This document shows, piece after piece, positions 16,799-26,315 of a stretch of DNA of 58,690 bases. The DNA comes from an uncultured Bacteroidales bacterium (GTDB taxonomy: Bacteria; Bacteroidota; Bacteroidia; Bacteroidales; UBA3663). The notes below the pieces were generated by a model. That model did no database searches. It was not told where the DNA came from and worked only from the letters and a program-made list of their open reading frames with translations. The stretch covers positions 1-58,690 of the forward strand of contig CAJOLH010000047.1 of NCBI GenBank assembly GCA_905235375.1, given 5' to 3'. Numbering within the stretch: position 1 is the stretch's first letter; every line of letters begins with the position of its first letter. The position numbers and the translations under genes were made by a program.

Positions 16799-16815
16799 TA
16801 CATTATAAATAGAAT

Positions 16816-17676
16816 ATGCAACAGAAATTACGTGTGGCCATTCAGGGCCTGGAGGGTTGTTACCACGAGATGGCAGCCCGCGAGTATTTCAAGGATTGTG
16901 AAGTCGAGGTTGTTCCGTGCAAGTCGTTCCAATCTGAGTTCGACACGATGGCAGCCGATCCGCGTGTCCTTGGCGTGATAGCTATCGAAAACACCATCGC
17001 TGGCAACTTGTTGGGCAATCACGAGCTGCTTCGTCAGTCGCAGCGACAGGTGATTGGGGAGCAGCGCCTCCACATCAGCCACGTGCTCTGCTGTGTGCCC
17101 GGTCAGTCGATGGAAGATATCGTCGAGGTCAATTCGCATCCGATAGCCCTGCTGCAATGTGAGGTCTTTTTGCAGTCGCAGTTGCCCAAGGCCAAGATTG
17201 TGGAAATGGCTGATACGGCAGGTTCGGCAAAGATCATCAAGGATAACAGGCTGATGGGGCACGCTGCCATCTGCTCGGAATATGCTGCCAACCTGTATGG
17301 GATGCAGATTCTGGCTCGTGCCATCGAGACCAACAAGCGCAACTTCACCCGATTCCTGATTCTGCAGGACAAGTATTCGATGCTCATCGAAACGAACAGG
17401 ATGCAGGTCAACAAGTCAAGCATCGAGTTCTGCGTGAAACATACCCAAGGGTCGCTGACCAAGGTGCTCACCATCCTGTCGTTCTACGACATGAACCTCA
17501 CCAAGATTCAGTCGATGCCCATCATCGGACGCGAATGGGAATATCGCTTCTTCGTCGATATGACATTCACCGACTACATGGCCTATCGCAATGCGCTCGA
17601 TGCCATCATGCCTTTCACCACCGACTTCATGATTCTGGGTGAATACACCGAAAACTTAATGGAAATAGACGTATGA
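16816..17676 (+). CDS. pheA: Prephenate dehydratase
   Basis: A 286-residue enzyme converting prephenate to phenylpyruvate, the committed step to phenylalanine. The catalytic periplasmic-binding-like domain spans residues ~1-185: IQGLEGCYHEMAA replaces the usual GPxGTFS-like opening, IAIENTIAG follows, and the conserved Thr-Arg-Phe motif is NFTRFLIL near 176. The C-terminal ACT regulatory domain (~200-280) contains GSLTKVLTILSFYDMNLTKIQSMPI, where QSMP stands in place of the ESRP phenylalanine-sensing motif. No chorismate mutase domain is fused; that activity sits in the DAHP synthase below. It overlaps the next gene by ATGA. Confidence 0.94.
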   Translation: MQQKLRVAIQGLEGCYHEMAAREYFKDCEVEVVPCKSFQSEFDTMAADPRVLGVIAIENTIAGNLLGNHELLRQSQRQVIGEQRLHISHVLCCVPGQSMEDIVEVNSHPIALLQCEVFLQSQLPKAKIVEMADTAGSAKIIKDNRLMGHAAICSEYAANLYGMQILARAIETNKRNFTRFLILQDKYSMLIETNRMQVNKSSIEFCVKHTQGSLTKVLTILSFYDMNLTKIQSMPIIGREWEYRFFVDMTFTDYMAYRNALDAIMPFTTDFMILGEYTENLMEIDV

Positions 17677-18845
17677 AAGAGATCAAGCCTGCCGACCGTG
17701 TCAGCCACGTCGAAGAATACTACTTCAGCCGTAAACTCAAGGAGGTGGCCCGGATGAATGCCGATGGGGGACTGCCCGTCATCAGCCTTGGCATCGGAGG
17801 TCCCGACTTCATGCCTTCGCAACAGACCATCTTTGCCCTGATGGAGGATGTGATGAAGCCCGATGCCCACAGCTACCAGTCGTATGTGGGGCTGCCGGCC
17901 TTGCGCAAGGCTTGGAGCGAATACTATCAACGCTGGTACAATGTCGAGTTGGATCCAGCCAGCGAGATGATTCCGCTCATTGGCTCGAAGGAGGGCATCA
18001 TGCACGTTTCGATGGCGCTGCTCAATCCGGGCGATAAGGTGCTCGTGCCCGACCCGGGCTATCCGACCTATTCGTCGGTGAGCAAACTCGTCGGTGCGGA
18101 AATCATCAAGTATGACCTCAAGTACGAGAACAACTGGGAGCCCGACTTCGCTGCCCTCGAAAATACTCCGGGCATCGACGACGTGAAGCTGATGTGGGTC
18201 AACTATCCCCACATGCCAACCGGTCATTGTGCTTCGCTCGAACTTTTGACGCGCATTGTCGATTTCGGTCGTCGTCATGGCATCGTCATCATCAACGACA
18301 ATCCCTATTCGTTCATCCTCAACGACCAGCCATTGTCCATCATGCAGGTCGAGGGAGCGAAGGACGTTTGCCTGGAGTTCAACTCGATGTCGAAAAGCCA
18401 CTCGATGGCAGGATGGCGACAGGGTATCGTGGTGGGCAAGAAGGAATACATCGACTGGGTGCTTCGCGTGAAGTCGAACGTCGATTCGGGCATGTTCCGA
18501 CCAGTGATGAAGGCTGCCATTGCCGCCTTGGGCGCACCGCAGGAATACTTTACACAGCTGAACGAAGCCTATCGCGTACGTCGCATTGCTGCCGAACAAA
18601 TCATGCGCCATCTGGGCTGCGAATTTGACCCCGAGCAACGCGGACTTTTCCTTTGGGGACGTATTCCTGACAAATATGACCACTGCGAAGAGCTGACCGA
18701 GCCGGTTCTCCACAAGGCGCGCGTCTTCCTGACCCCTGGCTTTATCTTTGGTCGCAACGGTGAGCGCTTTGTGCGCATCAGCCTCTGCGCCCCCTTCGAG
18801 AAGATGCAGGAGGCTTTGCTACGCATCAAGGCGGCGGGACTCTAA
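17673..18845 (+). CDS. Class I/II PLP aminotransferase, probably aromatic
   Basis: A 390-residue fold-type I aminotransferase. Visible are PDFMPSQ near the N-terminus, LIGSKEGIMHVSMALLNPGDKVLVPDPGYPTY, the NYPHMPTGH segment, INDNPYSF (Asp/Tyr of the cofactor site) and the PLP-lysine segment SMSKSHSMAGWRQG (Lys241). RFVRISLCAP near the C-terminus holds the carboxylate-binding Arg. It overlaps pheA by ATGA and precedes DAHP synthase. It is therefore most likely the enzyme transaminating phenylpyruvate and 4-hydroxyphenylpyruvate (or prephenate). Aspartate or LL-DAP specificity cannot be excluded. Confidence 0.9.
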   Translation: MKEIKPADRVSHVEEYYFSRKLKEVARMNADGGLPVISLGIGGPDFMPSQQTIFALMEDVMKPDAHSYQSYVGLPALRKAWSEYYQRWYNVELDPASEMIPLIGSKEGIMHVSMALLNPGDKVLVPDPGYPTYSSVSKLVGAEIIKYDLKYENNWEPDFAALENTPGIDDVKLMWVNYPHMPTGHCASLELLTRIVDFGRRHGIVIINDNPYSFILNDQPLSIMQVEGAKDVCLEFNSMSKSHSMAGWRQGIVVGKKEYIDWVLRVKSNVDSGMFRPVMKAAIAALGAPQEYFTQLNEAYRVRRIAAEQIMRHLGCEFDPEQRGLFLWGRIPDKYDHCEELTEPVLHKARVFLTPGFIFGRNGERFVRISLCAPFEKMQEALLRIKAAGL

Positions 18846-19061
18846 GAAGGTTTGAAAGGTTTGAAAGGTTCGAATGGTTCGAATGGTTCGAAAGGTTTGA
18901 ATGGTTTGAAAGGTTTGAACGGTTCGAATGGTTTGAAAGGTGGCCCTCAACCCCCTCAACCCCCTCAAACACTTCGAACTCCTCAACCTCCTCGAACCCC
19001 TCGAACCTCTCAACCTCCTCGAACCCCTCAAACCCCTCAAACCTCTCAACCCCCTCGAACT
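18846..19061. repeat. 9-nt repeat tract forming a long imperfect inverted repeat inside the Phe/Tyr operon
   Basis: About ten copies of GGTTTGAAA / GGTTCGAAT are followed, after GGTGGCC, by about thirteen copies of CTCAACCCC / CTCGAACCC. The two halves are loosely complementary and could fold into a hairpin of ~90-nt arms. The period of 9 keeps a + strand frame open from TTG 18852 to a stop at 19094 within the next gene; I do not consider that frame a gene. Confidence 0.9.
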
Positions 19062-19084
19062 ATAACTTTTTATTACTATACATT

Positions 19085-20149
19085 ATGGAAATGACATTTG
19101 CTCCGCTGCTGCCGCAGCTCGACGTTCAACGTCCTCTCGTCATTGCAGGCCCCTGTAGCGCCGAAAGTGAAGAACAGGTTTTGACCACTGGCCACGCCCT
19201 TGCCAAGCAGGGCATCAAACTCTTTCGCGCAGGCATCTGGAAACCGCGCACCAAGCCAGGAGGCTTCGAGGGTGTGGGAGTGATCGGCCTGCCATGGATC
19301 CAGAAACTCAAGGCCGAGACCGGTATGCTCACCTGCGTCGAAGTGGCTACTAAGGCTCACGTCGATGCTGCGCTTGCCTTCGGCGTCGATGTGCTGTGGA
19401 TAGGAGCGCGCACCACTGCCAACCCCTTTGCCGTGCAGGAGCTTGCTGATGCCATGGCGGGAAAGGATGTGTCCGTCTTGATCAAGAATCCTGTCAATCC
19501 TGACATCGAACTTTGGATTGGTGCCATCGAACGTATCTACCGCGCGGGCATTCATCGCATCGGAGCTATCCATCGCGGCTTCTCGAGTGCCGACAAGACC
19601 ATCTATCGCAACGTGCCCCAATGGCATCTGCCCATCGAGCTGCGTCGCCGTCTGCCTCAGCTTCCCATCATCTGCGACCCTTCGCACATCGCGGGGCGCC
19701 GTGACCTCATCCAGCCCATCTCTCAGCAGGCAATGGATCTTGGTTTCGATGGACTCATCATCGAAAGTCATTGCAACCCCGATGCCGCCTGGAGCGATGC
19801 CAAGCAGCAGGTGACGCCAGCTCGCCTTGAAGAGATTCTTGGCAACCTGATTATCCGTAACAACATTGTGCATACCGAGGATTTGCGCGACCTGCGTGGG
19901 CAAATTGACGAGATTGACGACCAGATCATCGCCATCCTGTCGAAGCGTATGCGCATTTCGAGCGAGATTGCCCTTTTCAAGAAGGAACATTCGATGCCCG
20001 TGCTTCAAGCCGGTCGCTACGATGAGATTCTCACCAAGCGCAGTGAACAGGGAGCCAGTCTTGGGATGGCATCCGAGTTCATCAAGGAGGTCTTCGAGGC
20101 TATCCATGCCGAATCAGTACGCAAACAAATGGAAATCCTGAATCAATGA
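19085..20149 (+). CDS. Bifunctional DAHP synthase / chorismate mutase
   Basis: A 354-residue fusion. Residues ~1-265 are a type I-beta 3-deoxy-7-phosphoheptulonate synthase, joining PEP and erythrose 4-phosphate: VIAGPCSAESEEQ, FRAGIWKPRTKPGGFEG, IGARTTANPF, HRGFSS and IICDPSHIAGRR are all family motifs. Residues ~270-354 are an AroQ-type chorismate mutase (LRGQIDEIDDQIIAILSKRM..., SEIALFKKEH). The DAHPS-first order is the Bacteroidetes arrangement, opposite to B. subtilis AroA. The fusion feeds chorismate directly to prephenate for PheA and TyrA. It overlaps tyrA by ATGA and is preceded by the 9-nt repeat tract. Confidence 0.94.
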   Translation: MEMTFAPLLPQLDVQRPLVIAGPCSAESEEQVLTTGHALAKQGIKLFRAGIWKPRTKPGGFEGVGVIGLPWIQKLKAETGMLTCVEVATKAHVDAALAFGVDVLWIGARTTANPFAVQELADAMAGKDVSVLIKNPVNPDIELWIGAIERIYRAGIHRIGAIHRGFSSADKTIYRNVPQWHLPIELRRRLPQLPIICDPSHIAGRRDLIQPISQQAMDLGFDGLIIESHCNPDAAWSDAKQQVTPARLEEILGNLIIRNNIVHTEDLRDLRGQIDEIDDQIIAILSKRMRISSEIALFKKEHSMPVLQAGRYDEILTKRSEQGASLGMASEFIKEVFEAIHAESVRKQMEILNQ

Positions 20150-20928
20150 AAATCTGTATAATGGGTGCCGGCAAGATGGGCATGTTCATGGCCGACACGC
20201 TTTGCATGGACCACGATGTGGCCGTTTATGCCCGCCGACCGGAGAAACTGCGTTACTGTCTGAATACGCGTCGATTCACCTCGATGGAGGAGATCCGTGA
20301 GTTCGACCCAGACCTGCTCATCAATGCGGTGACCATCAAGAATACGCTTTCCGCCTTTGAGGAAGTGTTGCCCAACCTCCGCCCCTCGTGTATGCTCTCC
20401 GACATCGCTTCGGTCAAGACGGGTTTGCCCGAGTTCTATGCCAAGTGCGGACATCCTTTTGTTTCGACTCACCCCATGTTCGGCCCGACGTTCGCCAATC
20501 TGAACGACCTGAGCCAGAACTACACTGTGATTATCAAGGAGTCCGATCCCTTCGGCAAGGCATTCTTCCGCGAAGTATATTCCAGTTTGCAGCTCAACAT
20601 CTACGACTACACTTTCGAGGAGCATGACGAGACCATCGCCTATTCGCTGTCCATACCCTTTGTCTCGACGCTCGCTTTTACGGGAGTGATGAAGCCGCAG
20701 GATGCACCTGGAACGACGTTCAAGAAGCACATGGCTATTGCCCGTGGCCTCTTGAGTGAAGACGACTATCTGCTCACCGAGATTCTCTTCAATCCTTACA
20801 GCCCTGGTCAGATTGATAAGATCTGCGCCCGATTAGCGGAACTCTCGGACATCATCAAGCAGCATGACAACGAACGGCTGCTCGCCTACATCAACGAGTG
20901 TCGTGCCAACATCAAGGACCAGCGATAA
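20146..20928 (+). CDS. tyrA: Prephenate dehydrogenase
   Basis: A 260-residue NAD(P)-dependent oxidoreductase, the tyrosine branch of the operon. The Rossmann motif is MGAGKMG (residues 6-12). VSTHPMFGPTF carries the conserved catalytic His of the TyrA family, and FEEHDETIAYSLSIPFVS is the helical dimerisation part. It is shorter than fused or ACT-containing TyrA proteins and lacks a regulatory domain, so feedback probably rests with attenuation and PheA. Last gene of the operon: its stop codon lies in the loop of the terminator. Confidence 0.93.
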   Translation: MKICIMGAGKMGMFMADTLCMDHDVAVYARRPEKLRYCLNTRRFTSMEEIREFDPDLLINAVTIKNTLSAFEEVLPNLRPSCMLSDIASVKTGLPEFYAKCGHPFVSTHPMFGPTFANLNDLSQNYTVIIKESDPFGKAFFREVYSSLQLNIYDYTFEEHDETIAYSLSIPFVSTLAFTGVMKPQDAPGTTFKKHMAIARGLLSEDDYLLTEILFNPYSPGQIDKICARLAELSDIIKQHDNERLLAYINECRANIKDQR

Positions 20929-20942
20929 TGCTGGCCCTTTTT
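20914..20942 (+). terminator. Terminator of the Phe/Tyr operon
   Basis: AAGGACCAGC pairs with GCTGGCCCTT (one A-C mismatch), loop GATAAT containing the tyrA stop, then a T-run. Confidence 0.85.
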
Positions 20943-21043
20943 CGTGAGTATAGGTCTATTTTATGCTTAAAAACACATTTTTAAATGTCAAACAAAACAA
21001 TTTTTTGGATATATTTCATAAAATTGAGAAAAAAAGTATATAT

Positions 21044-21077
21044 TTTGTACAATTTTCAATTATTTTCTGTATCTTTG
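21044..21077 (+). promoter_or_regulatory. Promoter of the SusC/SusD operon
   Basis: TTTG at 21044-21047, a 22-nt spacer, TATCTTTG at 21070-21077; 65 nt ahead of the SusC-like start. No anti-sigma/ECF gene lies next to it. Confidence 0.65.
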
Positions 21078-21141
21078 CGCCCGATATTATCTTTTTTCAG
21101 CATCATTTTGATACGACAACAAAATTATTAATATAGGTAAT

Positions 21142-24100
21142 ATGAAAAAACTTCTATCCTTCATTGTGACTCTGGTTATGGGTATCACGGTGATGATGGC
21201 GCAGAAGCAGGTGACAGGTAGTGTCGTTTCGGCCGAGGACAAAGAGCCCGTTATCGGTGCCTCGATTGTCGTCAAGGGCACGCAGACGGGCACAACTACC
21301 GACATCGACGGCAAGTTCAGCCTTCGCGTCCCTGACAATGCCAAGACGCTTGTGGTTTCCTACATCGGTATGAGGACACAGGAAGTCTCCCTGAAGGGCA
21401 AGACAAATTTTGCCATTATGCTCGAATCCGATGAGCAGGTCATCGAGGAGGTGGTCGTCACCGGTATGGGCAAGGTCGATAAGCGTATGTTTACGGGTGC
21501 TTCGACCAACCTGAAAGCCGATGCTATGATGCAAGCCGGTGCTAACGACGTGAGCCGTTCGCTCGAAGGCCGTGTGGCTGGTGTGCAGGTAACCAATGTG
21601 AGTGGTACATTCGGTACTGCTCCAAAGATTCGTATCCGTGGTGCCACATCCATCTATGGCAACTCCAAGCCTCTTTGGGTGATTGATGGTGTGATTTATG
21701 AGGATAATGTCGATGTCACTTCCGACGAACTTTCTTCAGGCGATGCCAAGACGCTGATTTCTTCGGCCGTTGCGGGTTTGAACTCTGACGATATCGAGTC
21801 GTTTACCGTGTTGAAGGACGGTTCCGCCACCTCTATTTATGGCGCACGCGCCATGGCAGGTGTGATTGTAATCACCACCAAGAAAGGCCAAAAGGGCCGT
21901 GCTACGCTCAACTATACAGGCGAGTTCACCACCCGTCTGAAGCCTTCGTACCGCGACTACAACATCATGAACTCGCAGGAGATGATGGGTGTGTATAAGG
22001 AAATGGCCGACAAGGGTTGGCTGCAGCTCGAGAATCTTGCCAATGCCTCGAACACGGGTGTCTATGGCTATATGTTCCAACAGCTCCGAAACTACAACTC
22101 CTCGACAGGCTCTTTCGGTCTCGAAAATACCGAGGCTGCCCGTAATGCCTATCTGCAGCAGGCCGAGTTCCGCAACACCGACTGGTTTGACCTTCTTTTC
22201 TCCAATTCGGTCACACAGTCGCATTCGGTGAGCATGTCGGCAGGTACCGACAAGTCGCAGAGCTACTTCTCGATGTCGCTCATGAACGACCCTGGCCTGT
22301 ATATCAATCGCAGCAAGGTGCGTCGTTATACGTTCAATGCCAATACTTCGTATGACATTCTGAAGAACCTCACGGTACGTTTCGCTGCTTCGGGCACCCA
22401 TCGTGACCAGGAGGCTCCCGGTTCGCTCAACCAGACCACAGATGTCGTTACAGGTGAGGTGAAGCGTGACTTCGATATCAACCCGTTCAGCTATGCAATG
22501 AATACCAGCCGCTGTCTGGATCCGAACATCAGCTACACACGTTTCTATACCCGCTTCAACATCTTCGATGAGTTGGAGAACAACTACAACGACATCAACG
22601 TAAACGAGTTGATGTTCCGTGGCGAGTTGGAGTTCAAGCCTTTCCGTGGCATGACCATCAACGGCTTCGCTTCGGCTCGTATGACGGCTATCAAGCGTGT
22701 GCAGAATGTGATGGATGATTCGAACCAGGCCAATGCCTATCGCGCAGGTACGGATGCTACTGATGACAACTCTACTGTCCGTGATTCCAACTCCCTGCTT
22801 TATACCGATCCTGATAACGACTTGGCGCTGCCTGAGTCGGTGCTCCCCGTGGGCGGTATCCGCTATCAGTATGATGATGCAATGCGTTCGTTCATGTATC
22901 GTATGAATGCCGACTATCGCAACGTGTTCAAGGACGTGCATACTGTAAATGCCATGATCGGTTCTGAACTTTCGACTGTGCGTCGTACTTCTTCAAACCT
23001 CACTGGTTGGGGCTATCAGTACAACAATGGCGGCATCACCTACACTCCTTACCTCTGGCTGAAGCAGGCCAATGAGGAAAATACCGAATATTTCGGCGAG
23101 TCGTTCACCCAGACCAACAGTTTAGCTTACTTTGCTACGGCAACCTATAGCTACGACCAGCGTTACACCCTTTCGGGTACCTATCGTTATGAGGGCACCA
23201 ACCGTCTGGGCAAGGCTACCAGCAGCCGCTGGCTCCCAACGTGGAACGTATCGGGTAGCTACGACATTGCAGCTGAGCCTTGGATGGAGCGTTTCAACAA
23301 ATGGTTCTCGATGTTCAAGTTCCGTGTGTCGTATTCTTTGACTGCCGATACCGGACCTGCCTATGTGACCAATGCTACTCCAATCTATCGTACGGCAAAC
23401 GTATGGCGTCCAACCACATCATCAGCTGAGTCGATGATTTATCTCTCCGATATTGCCAACTCTGAGCTCACCTACGAGAAGAAACATGAGTTCAATGTCG
23501 GTATTGATATGGGCTTCTTCGATGACCGCATTTCAATCATCACCGATTATTACAAGCGTAATAACTTCGACCTCATCGGTACAGCTTATACCCAGGGTGC
23601 AGGTGGTGTGATTTCGAAGATGGCCAATGTGGCAGATATGGAGTCGAGTGGCTTCGAGTTCTCGCTTTCCACCGTTCCAGTTAAGACAAACCGCTTTTCT
23701 TGGAATCTTGACTTCAATTACACTTATGCCAAGAACGAGATTACGAAGCTCAACACAGCCGACCGTGCCGTGGACCTCGTGACAGGTGCCGGTTATGGTG
23801 TCGAGGGTTATCCGGTACGCGCTCTCTTCAGCTATGAGTTTGCCGGCTTGAACAGCGAAGGTCTTCCTTCGGTTGTCAACGAAGCTGGTGAAGTTACTGT
23901 CGGCAATCTGAACTTCCAGGAGACCGAGAATTTGACCGATTTCCTCGTTTATGAAGGTCCTGGTGAACCTACTTGGAACGGCTCGTTGGGCAATACGTTC
24001 AACTATGACTTCGGCAAGTTAGGCAAGGTCTCGCTCAATATTTATATTACCTATTCGGGAGGCAACAAGGTGCGTCTTGACCCTGTGTTCCGTTCGGCCT

Positions 24101-24507
24101 ACAGCGACCTGACCTCACTGCCACGTGAATATAAGAACCGTTGGATGACGGCTGGTGATGAAAAATATACCGACATACCTGTCATCGCTTCACGCAACCA
24201 GATGGATCGCTACGGTTCGACCGACCTCAGCACTGCCTACAATGCTTTTAACTATTCGACGGCACGTGTTGCCAAGGGCGACTTTGTTCGTATGAAGGAG
24301 ATTGCCATCACTTATTCTCTGCCCAACGATGTGGTACGCAAGAGCCGCGTGCTTAGCAGCGCTTCACTGAAATTGTCGGGCACCAATCTCTTCCTGATTT
24401 ACGCTGATGATGCGCTCAACGGTCAGGACCCCGAATACGTGAATGCCGGTGGTGTGGCTTCGCCTATCTCCAAGCAATTCACTGCTACTCTTCGTCTCGG
24501 ATTCTAA
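21142..24507 (+). CDS. SusC/RagA-type TonB-dependent outer-membrane transporter
   Basis: A 1121-residue β-barrel transporter forming the import channel of a SusCD pair. A signal peptide (to ~residue 20) is followed by a carboxypeptidase-regulatory-like domain (VTGSVVSAEDKEPVIGASIVVKG..., ~24-100) and the plug (EEVVVTGMGKVDKR, PKIRIRGATSIYGNSKPLWVIDG, FTVLKDGSATSIYGARAMAGVIVITTKKG at ~225-255). A long barrel ends in KQFTATLRLGF with a terminal Phe. No N-terminal signaling (STN) domain is present, so it is probably not coupled to a trans-envelope sigma relay. The substrate is not indicated by glycan genes; see the metallohydrolase downstream. Confidence 0.95.
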   Translation: MKKLLSFIVTLVMGITVMMAQKQVTGSVVSAEDKEPVIGASIVVKGTQTGTTTDIDGKFSLRVPDNAKTLVVSYIGMRTQEVSLKGKTNFAIMLESDEQVIEEVVVTGMGKVDKRMFTGASTNLKADAMMQAGANDVSRSLEGRVAGVQVTNVSGTFGTAPKIRIRGATSIYGNSKPLWVIDGVIYEDNVDVTSDELSSGDAKTLISSAVAGLNSDDIESFTVLKDGSATSIYGARAMAGVIVITTKKGQKGRATLNYTGEFTTRLKPSYRDYNIMNSQEMMGVYKEMADKGWLQLENLANASNTGVYGYMFQQLRNYNSSTGSFGLENTEAARNAYLQQAEFRNTDWFDLLFSNSVTQSHSVSMSAGTDKSQSYFSMSLMNDPGLYINRSKVRRYTFNANTSYDILKNLTVRFAASGTHRDQEAPGSLNQTTDVVTGEVKRDFDINPFSYAMNTSRCLDPNISYTRFYTRFNIFDELENNYNDINVNELMFRGELEFKPFRGMTINGFASARMTAIKRVQNVMDDSNQANAYRAGTDATDDNSTVRDSNSLLYTDPDNDLALPESVLPVGGIRYQYDDAMRSFMYRMNADYRNVFKDVHTVNAMIGSELSTVRRTSSNLTGWGYQYNNGGITYTPYLWLKQANEENTEYFGESFTQTNSLAYFATATYSYDQRYTLSGTYRYEGTNRLGKATSSRWLPTWNVSGSYDIAAEPWMERFNKWFSMFKFRVSYSLTADTGPAYVTNATPIYRTANVWRPTTSSAESMIYLSDIANSELTYEKKHEFNVGIDMGFFDDRISIITDYYKRNNFDLIGTAYTQGAGGVISKMANVADMESSGFEFSLSTVPVKTNRFSWNLDFNYTYAKNEITKLNTADRAVDLVTGAGYGVEGYPVRALFSYEFAGLNSEGLPSVVNEAGEVTVGNLNFQETENLTDFLVYEGPGEPTWNGSLGNTFNYDFGKLGKVSLNIYITYSGGNKVRLDPVFRSAYSDLTSLPREYKNRWMTAGDEKYTDIPVIASRNQMDRYGSTDLSTAYNAFNYSTARVAKGDFVRMKEIAITYSLPNDVVRKSRVLSSASLKLSGTNLFLIYADDALNGQDPEYVNAGGVASPISKQFTATLRLGF

Positions 24508-24531
24508 TCATCATTTAGCAAATCATAAGAT

Positions 24532-26289
24532 ATGAATACACCTTTTAAATATATATATAGGAGTTTGGCGATTGCCTTTGCTGCTACGATGTTGGCTTCG
24601 TGCCTGGACAAGCTTGACGAGGTGCCGGACAACCGAACGGAGATCGACAGCCCAACCAAAGTAGCTTCGCTGCTTACTTCGGGTTATCCCGATGCCACAG
24701 CTGCTGTCATCTGCGAGCTGTCGGGCGACAATTATGTGGACGACAACGTGGTGGTCCCTGCCACGCACAATGATGCCTATCAGGACTTCCACGAGGAGGC
24801 ATATAAGTGGGTTGACATCAATAATTATTCGATGGGCGCTCAGGATACACCTTATTCCGTTTGGCAAGCCTATTATGGCGGTATCGCCGTCTGCAACCAT
24901 GCCATCGTGGCAATGGAGGAGATGTGCCCCGGTATCGAGACGATGTCAGCTGCCGACATTGCTGCCACCTATCCCGAACTGTCGGCTTCGTGGGGTGAGG
25001 CTATGGTGCTTCGCGCCTACCTCCACTTCATGCTGGTTAATATCTTCGCCGAGGCATACAAGAACGACCAGCTCAGTATGAACGATGTGGGCGTTCCTTA
25101 TGTAGTTGAACCGGAATCGACGGTCTATGTCGATTATGGCGACTCGAAGTACCTTCATAACGTGAAGGAGACCTACGACCTCATCGAGCAGGACCTTTTA
25201 GCCGGTCTGCCGCTCATCAGCGACTCTCAGTACAAGGTGGCAGCCTATCATTTCAACCGCAATGCTGCCAATGCCTTTGCTTCCCGCTTCTATCTGTTCA
25301 AGCGTGACTATGCCAAGTGCATCCATTACGCCGATGAAGCGCTGGGCAACAATCCGTCGTCGATGCTGCGCAAGTGGTCATCGCTCAACACCAATACCAT
25401 CAATTCGCGTCTGTTGGACTACAACGACGAGACGGCTCCCTGCAACTTCATGATCCAATCGACCTATTCCGTGCAGGATCGTATGCTCTCGGCTTGCCGC
25501 TATGCCATCAACACGGGCACTACGTTTACGCAGGATGGCCAGACTTGGACTGTGCCATCGACGCTCGACATCATCTACGAGGGTGGTGGCCCCAACTGGA
25601 GCGGCTATGTTCCTGCCTATTCAGGTAATCTGTACATCTTCGGCGGTCAGCAATATGGCGTTTGGCTCTTTACGGTGTATGAATATTTCGAATACACCGA
25701 CAAGATTGCCGGTATCGGCTATGTTCACATGCTCTATCATCCTTTCACGGCTGAAGAAACCCTGCTTTGCCGTGCTGAGGCAAAGCTCTATTTGGGCGAC
25801 CGTGATGGTGCCATCCAGGATCTTGAGTTCTGGACAAAGAGTAAACTCGTGACCAACGCACTCACTCTTTCCGGCATCCAGCGTAAATATTCGAGAGCCG
25901 GTAATAACCAGTGGTGCAGTCCTCTGCATCCTGCCGAGATGGGCTTTGAGAAGGTGCTGACAGGTGAGGACCTTGCTGTGCTTGACTGCGTGCTTCACTT
26001 CCGTCGCATCGAAACAATGTTCGAGGGTATGCGCTGGTTCGACATCAAGCGTTACGGCATCACCGTCTATCATCACTATCGTGGCGCCAACGAGGATGTC
26101 ATTCATACTGATTCGCTCGCTTATAACGATCCTCGACGTGTGCTCCAGTTGCCCAAGAATGTCATCGATGCAGGTTATCCTGCCAACCGAGGCACCTCGG
26201 CGGGTGGCGGCGGAGGCAGTTCGTCGAGCGTTGTCCACGACCTCTCTAAGGGAGATGCAGTGAATCCCATCCAGCTTCAAACCAATTAA
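24532..26289 (+). CDS. SusD/RagB-type surface lipoprotein
   Basis: A 585-residue lipoprotein (lipobox MLASC, Cys24) that caps the SusC channel and binds substrate outside the cell. SusD hallmarks include the N-terminal LDKLDEVPDNRTEIDSP segment, WQAYYGGIAVCNHAI, SASWGEAMVLRAYLHFMLVNIFAEAY (TPR-like helices), HFNRNAANAFASRFYLF and RRIETMFEGMRWFDIKRYG near the C-terminus. A Gly/Ser-rich stretch (GGGGSSSS) near residue 565 precedes the end. It starts 24 nt after the SusC gene and is certainly co-transcribed. Confidence 0.95.
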   Translation: MNTPFKYIYRSLAIAFAATMLASCLDKLDEVPDNRTEIDSPTKVASLLTSGYPDATAAVICELSGDNYVDDNVVVPATHNDAYQDFHEEAYKWVDINNYSMGAQDTPYSVWQAYYGGIAVCNHAIVAMEEMCPGIETMSAADIAATYPELSASWGEAMVLRAYLHFMLVNIFAEAYKNDQLSMNDVGVPYVVEPESTVYVDYGDSKYLHNVKETYDLIEQDLLAGLPLISDSQYKVAAYHFNRNAANAFASRFYLFKRDYAKCIHYADEALGNNPSSMLRKWSSLNTNTINSRLLDYNDETAPCNFMIQSTYSVQDRMLSACRYAINTGTTFTQDGQTWTVPSTLDIIYEGGGPNWSGYVPAYSGNLYIFGGQQYGVWLFTVYEYFEYTDKIAGIGYVHMLYHPFTAEETLLCRAEAKLYLGDRDGAIQDLEFWTKSKLVTNALTLSGIQRKYSRAGNNQWCSPLHPAEMGFEKVLTGEDLAVLDCVLHFRRIETMFEGMRWFDIKRYGITVYHHYRGANEDVIHTDSLAYNDPRRVLQLPKNVIDAGYPANRGTSAGGGGGSSSSVVHDLSKGDAVNPIQLQTN

Positions 26290-26315
26290 CGTCGGAGTAT
26301 TAAACTATCTGAAGT

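Noticed and set aside
18852..19094. 80-codon frame through the 9-nt repeats ending in FYYYTLW, as a second aromatic leader peptide for DAHP synthase
   Set aside because: TTG start, composition set entirely by the repeat, and no terminator/antiterminator pair before 19085.
21736..22941. ~400-codon antisense frame opposite the SusC-like gene
   Set aside because: Low-complexity His/Ile-rich translation typical of antisense frames; no signal or domain.
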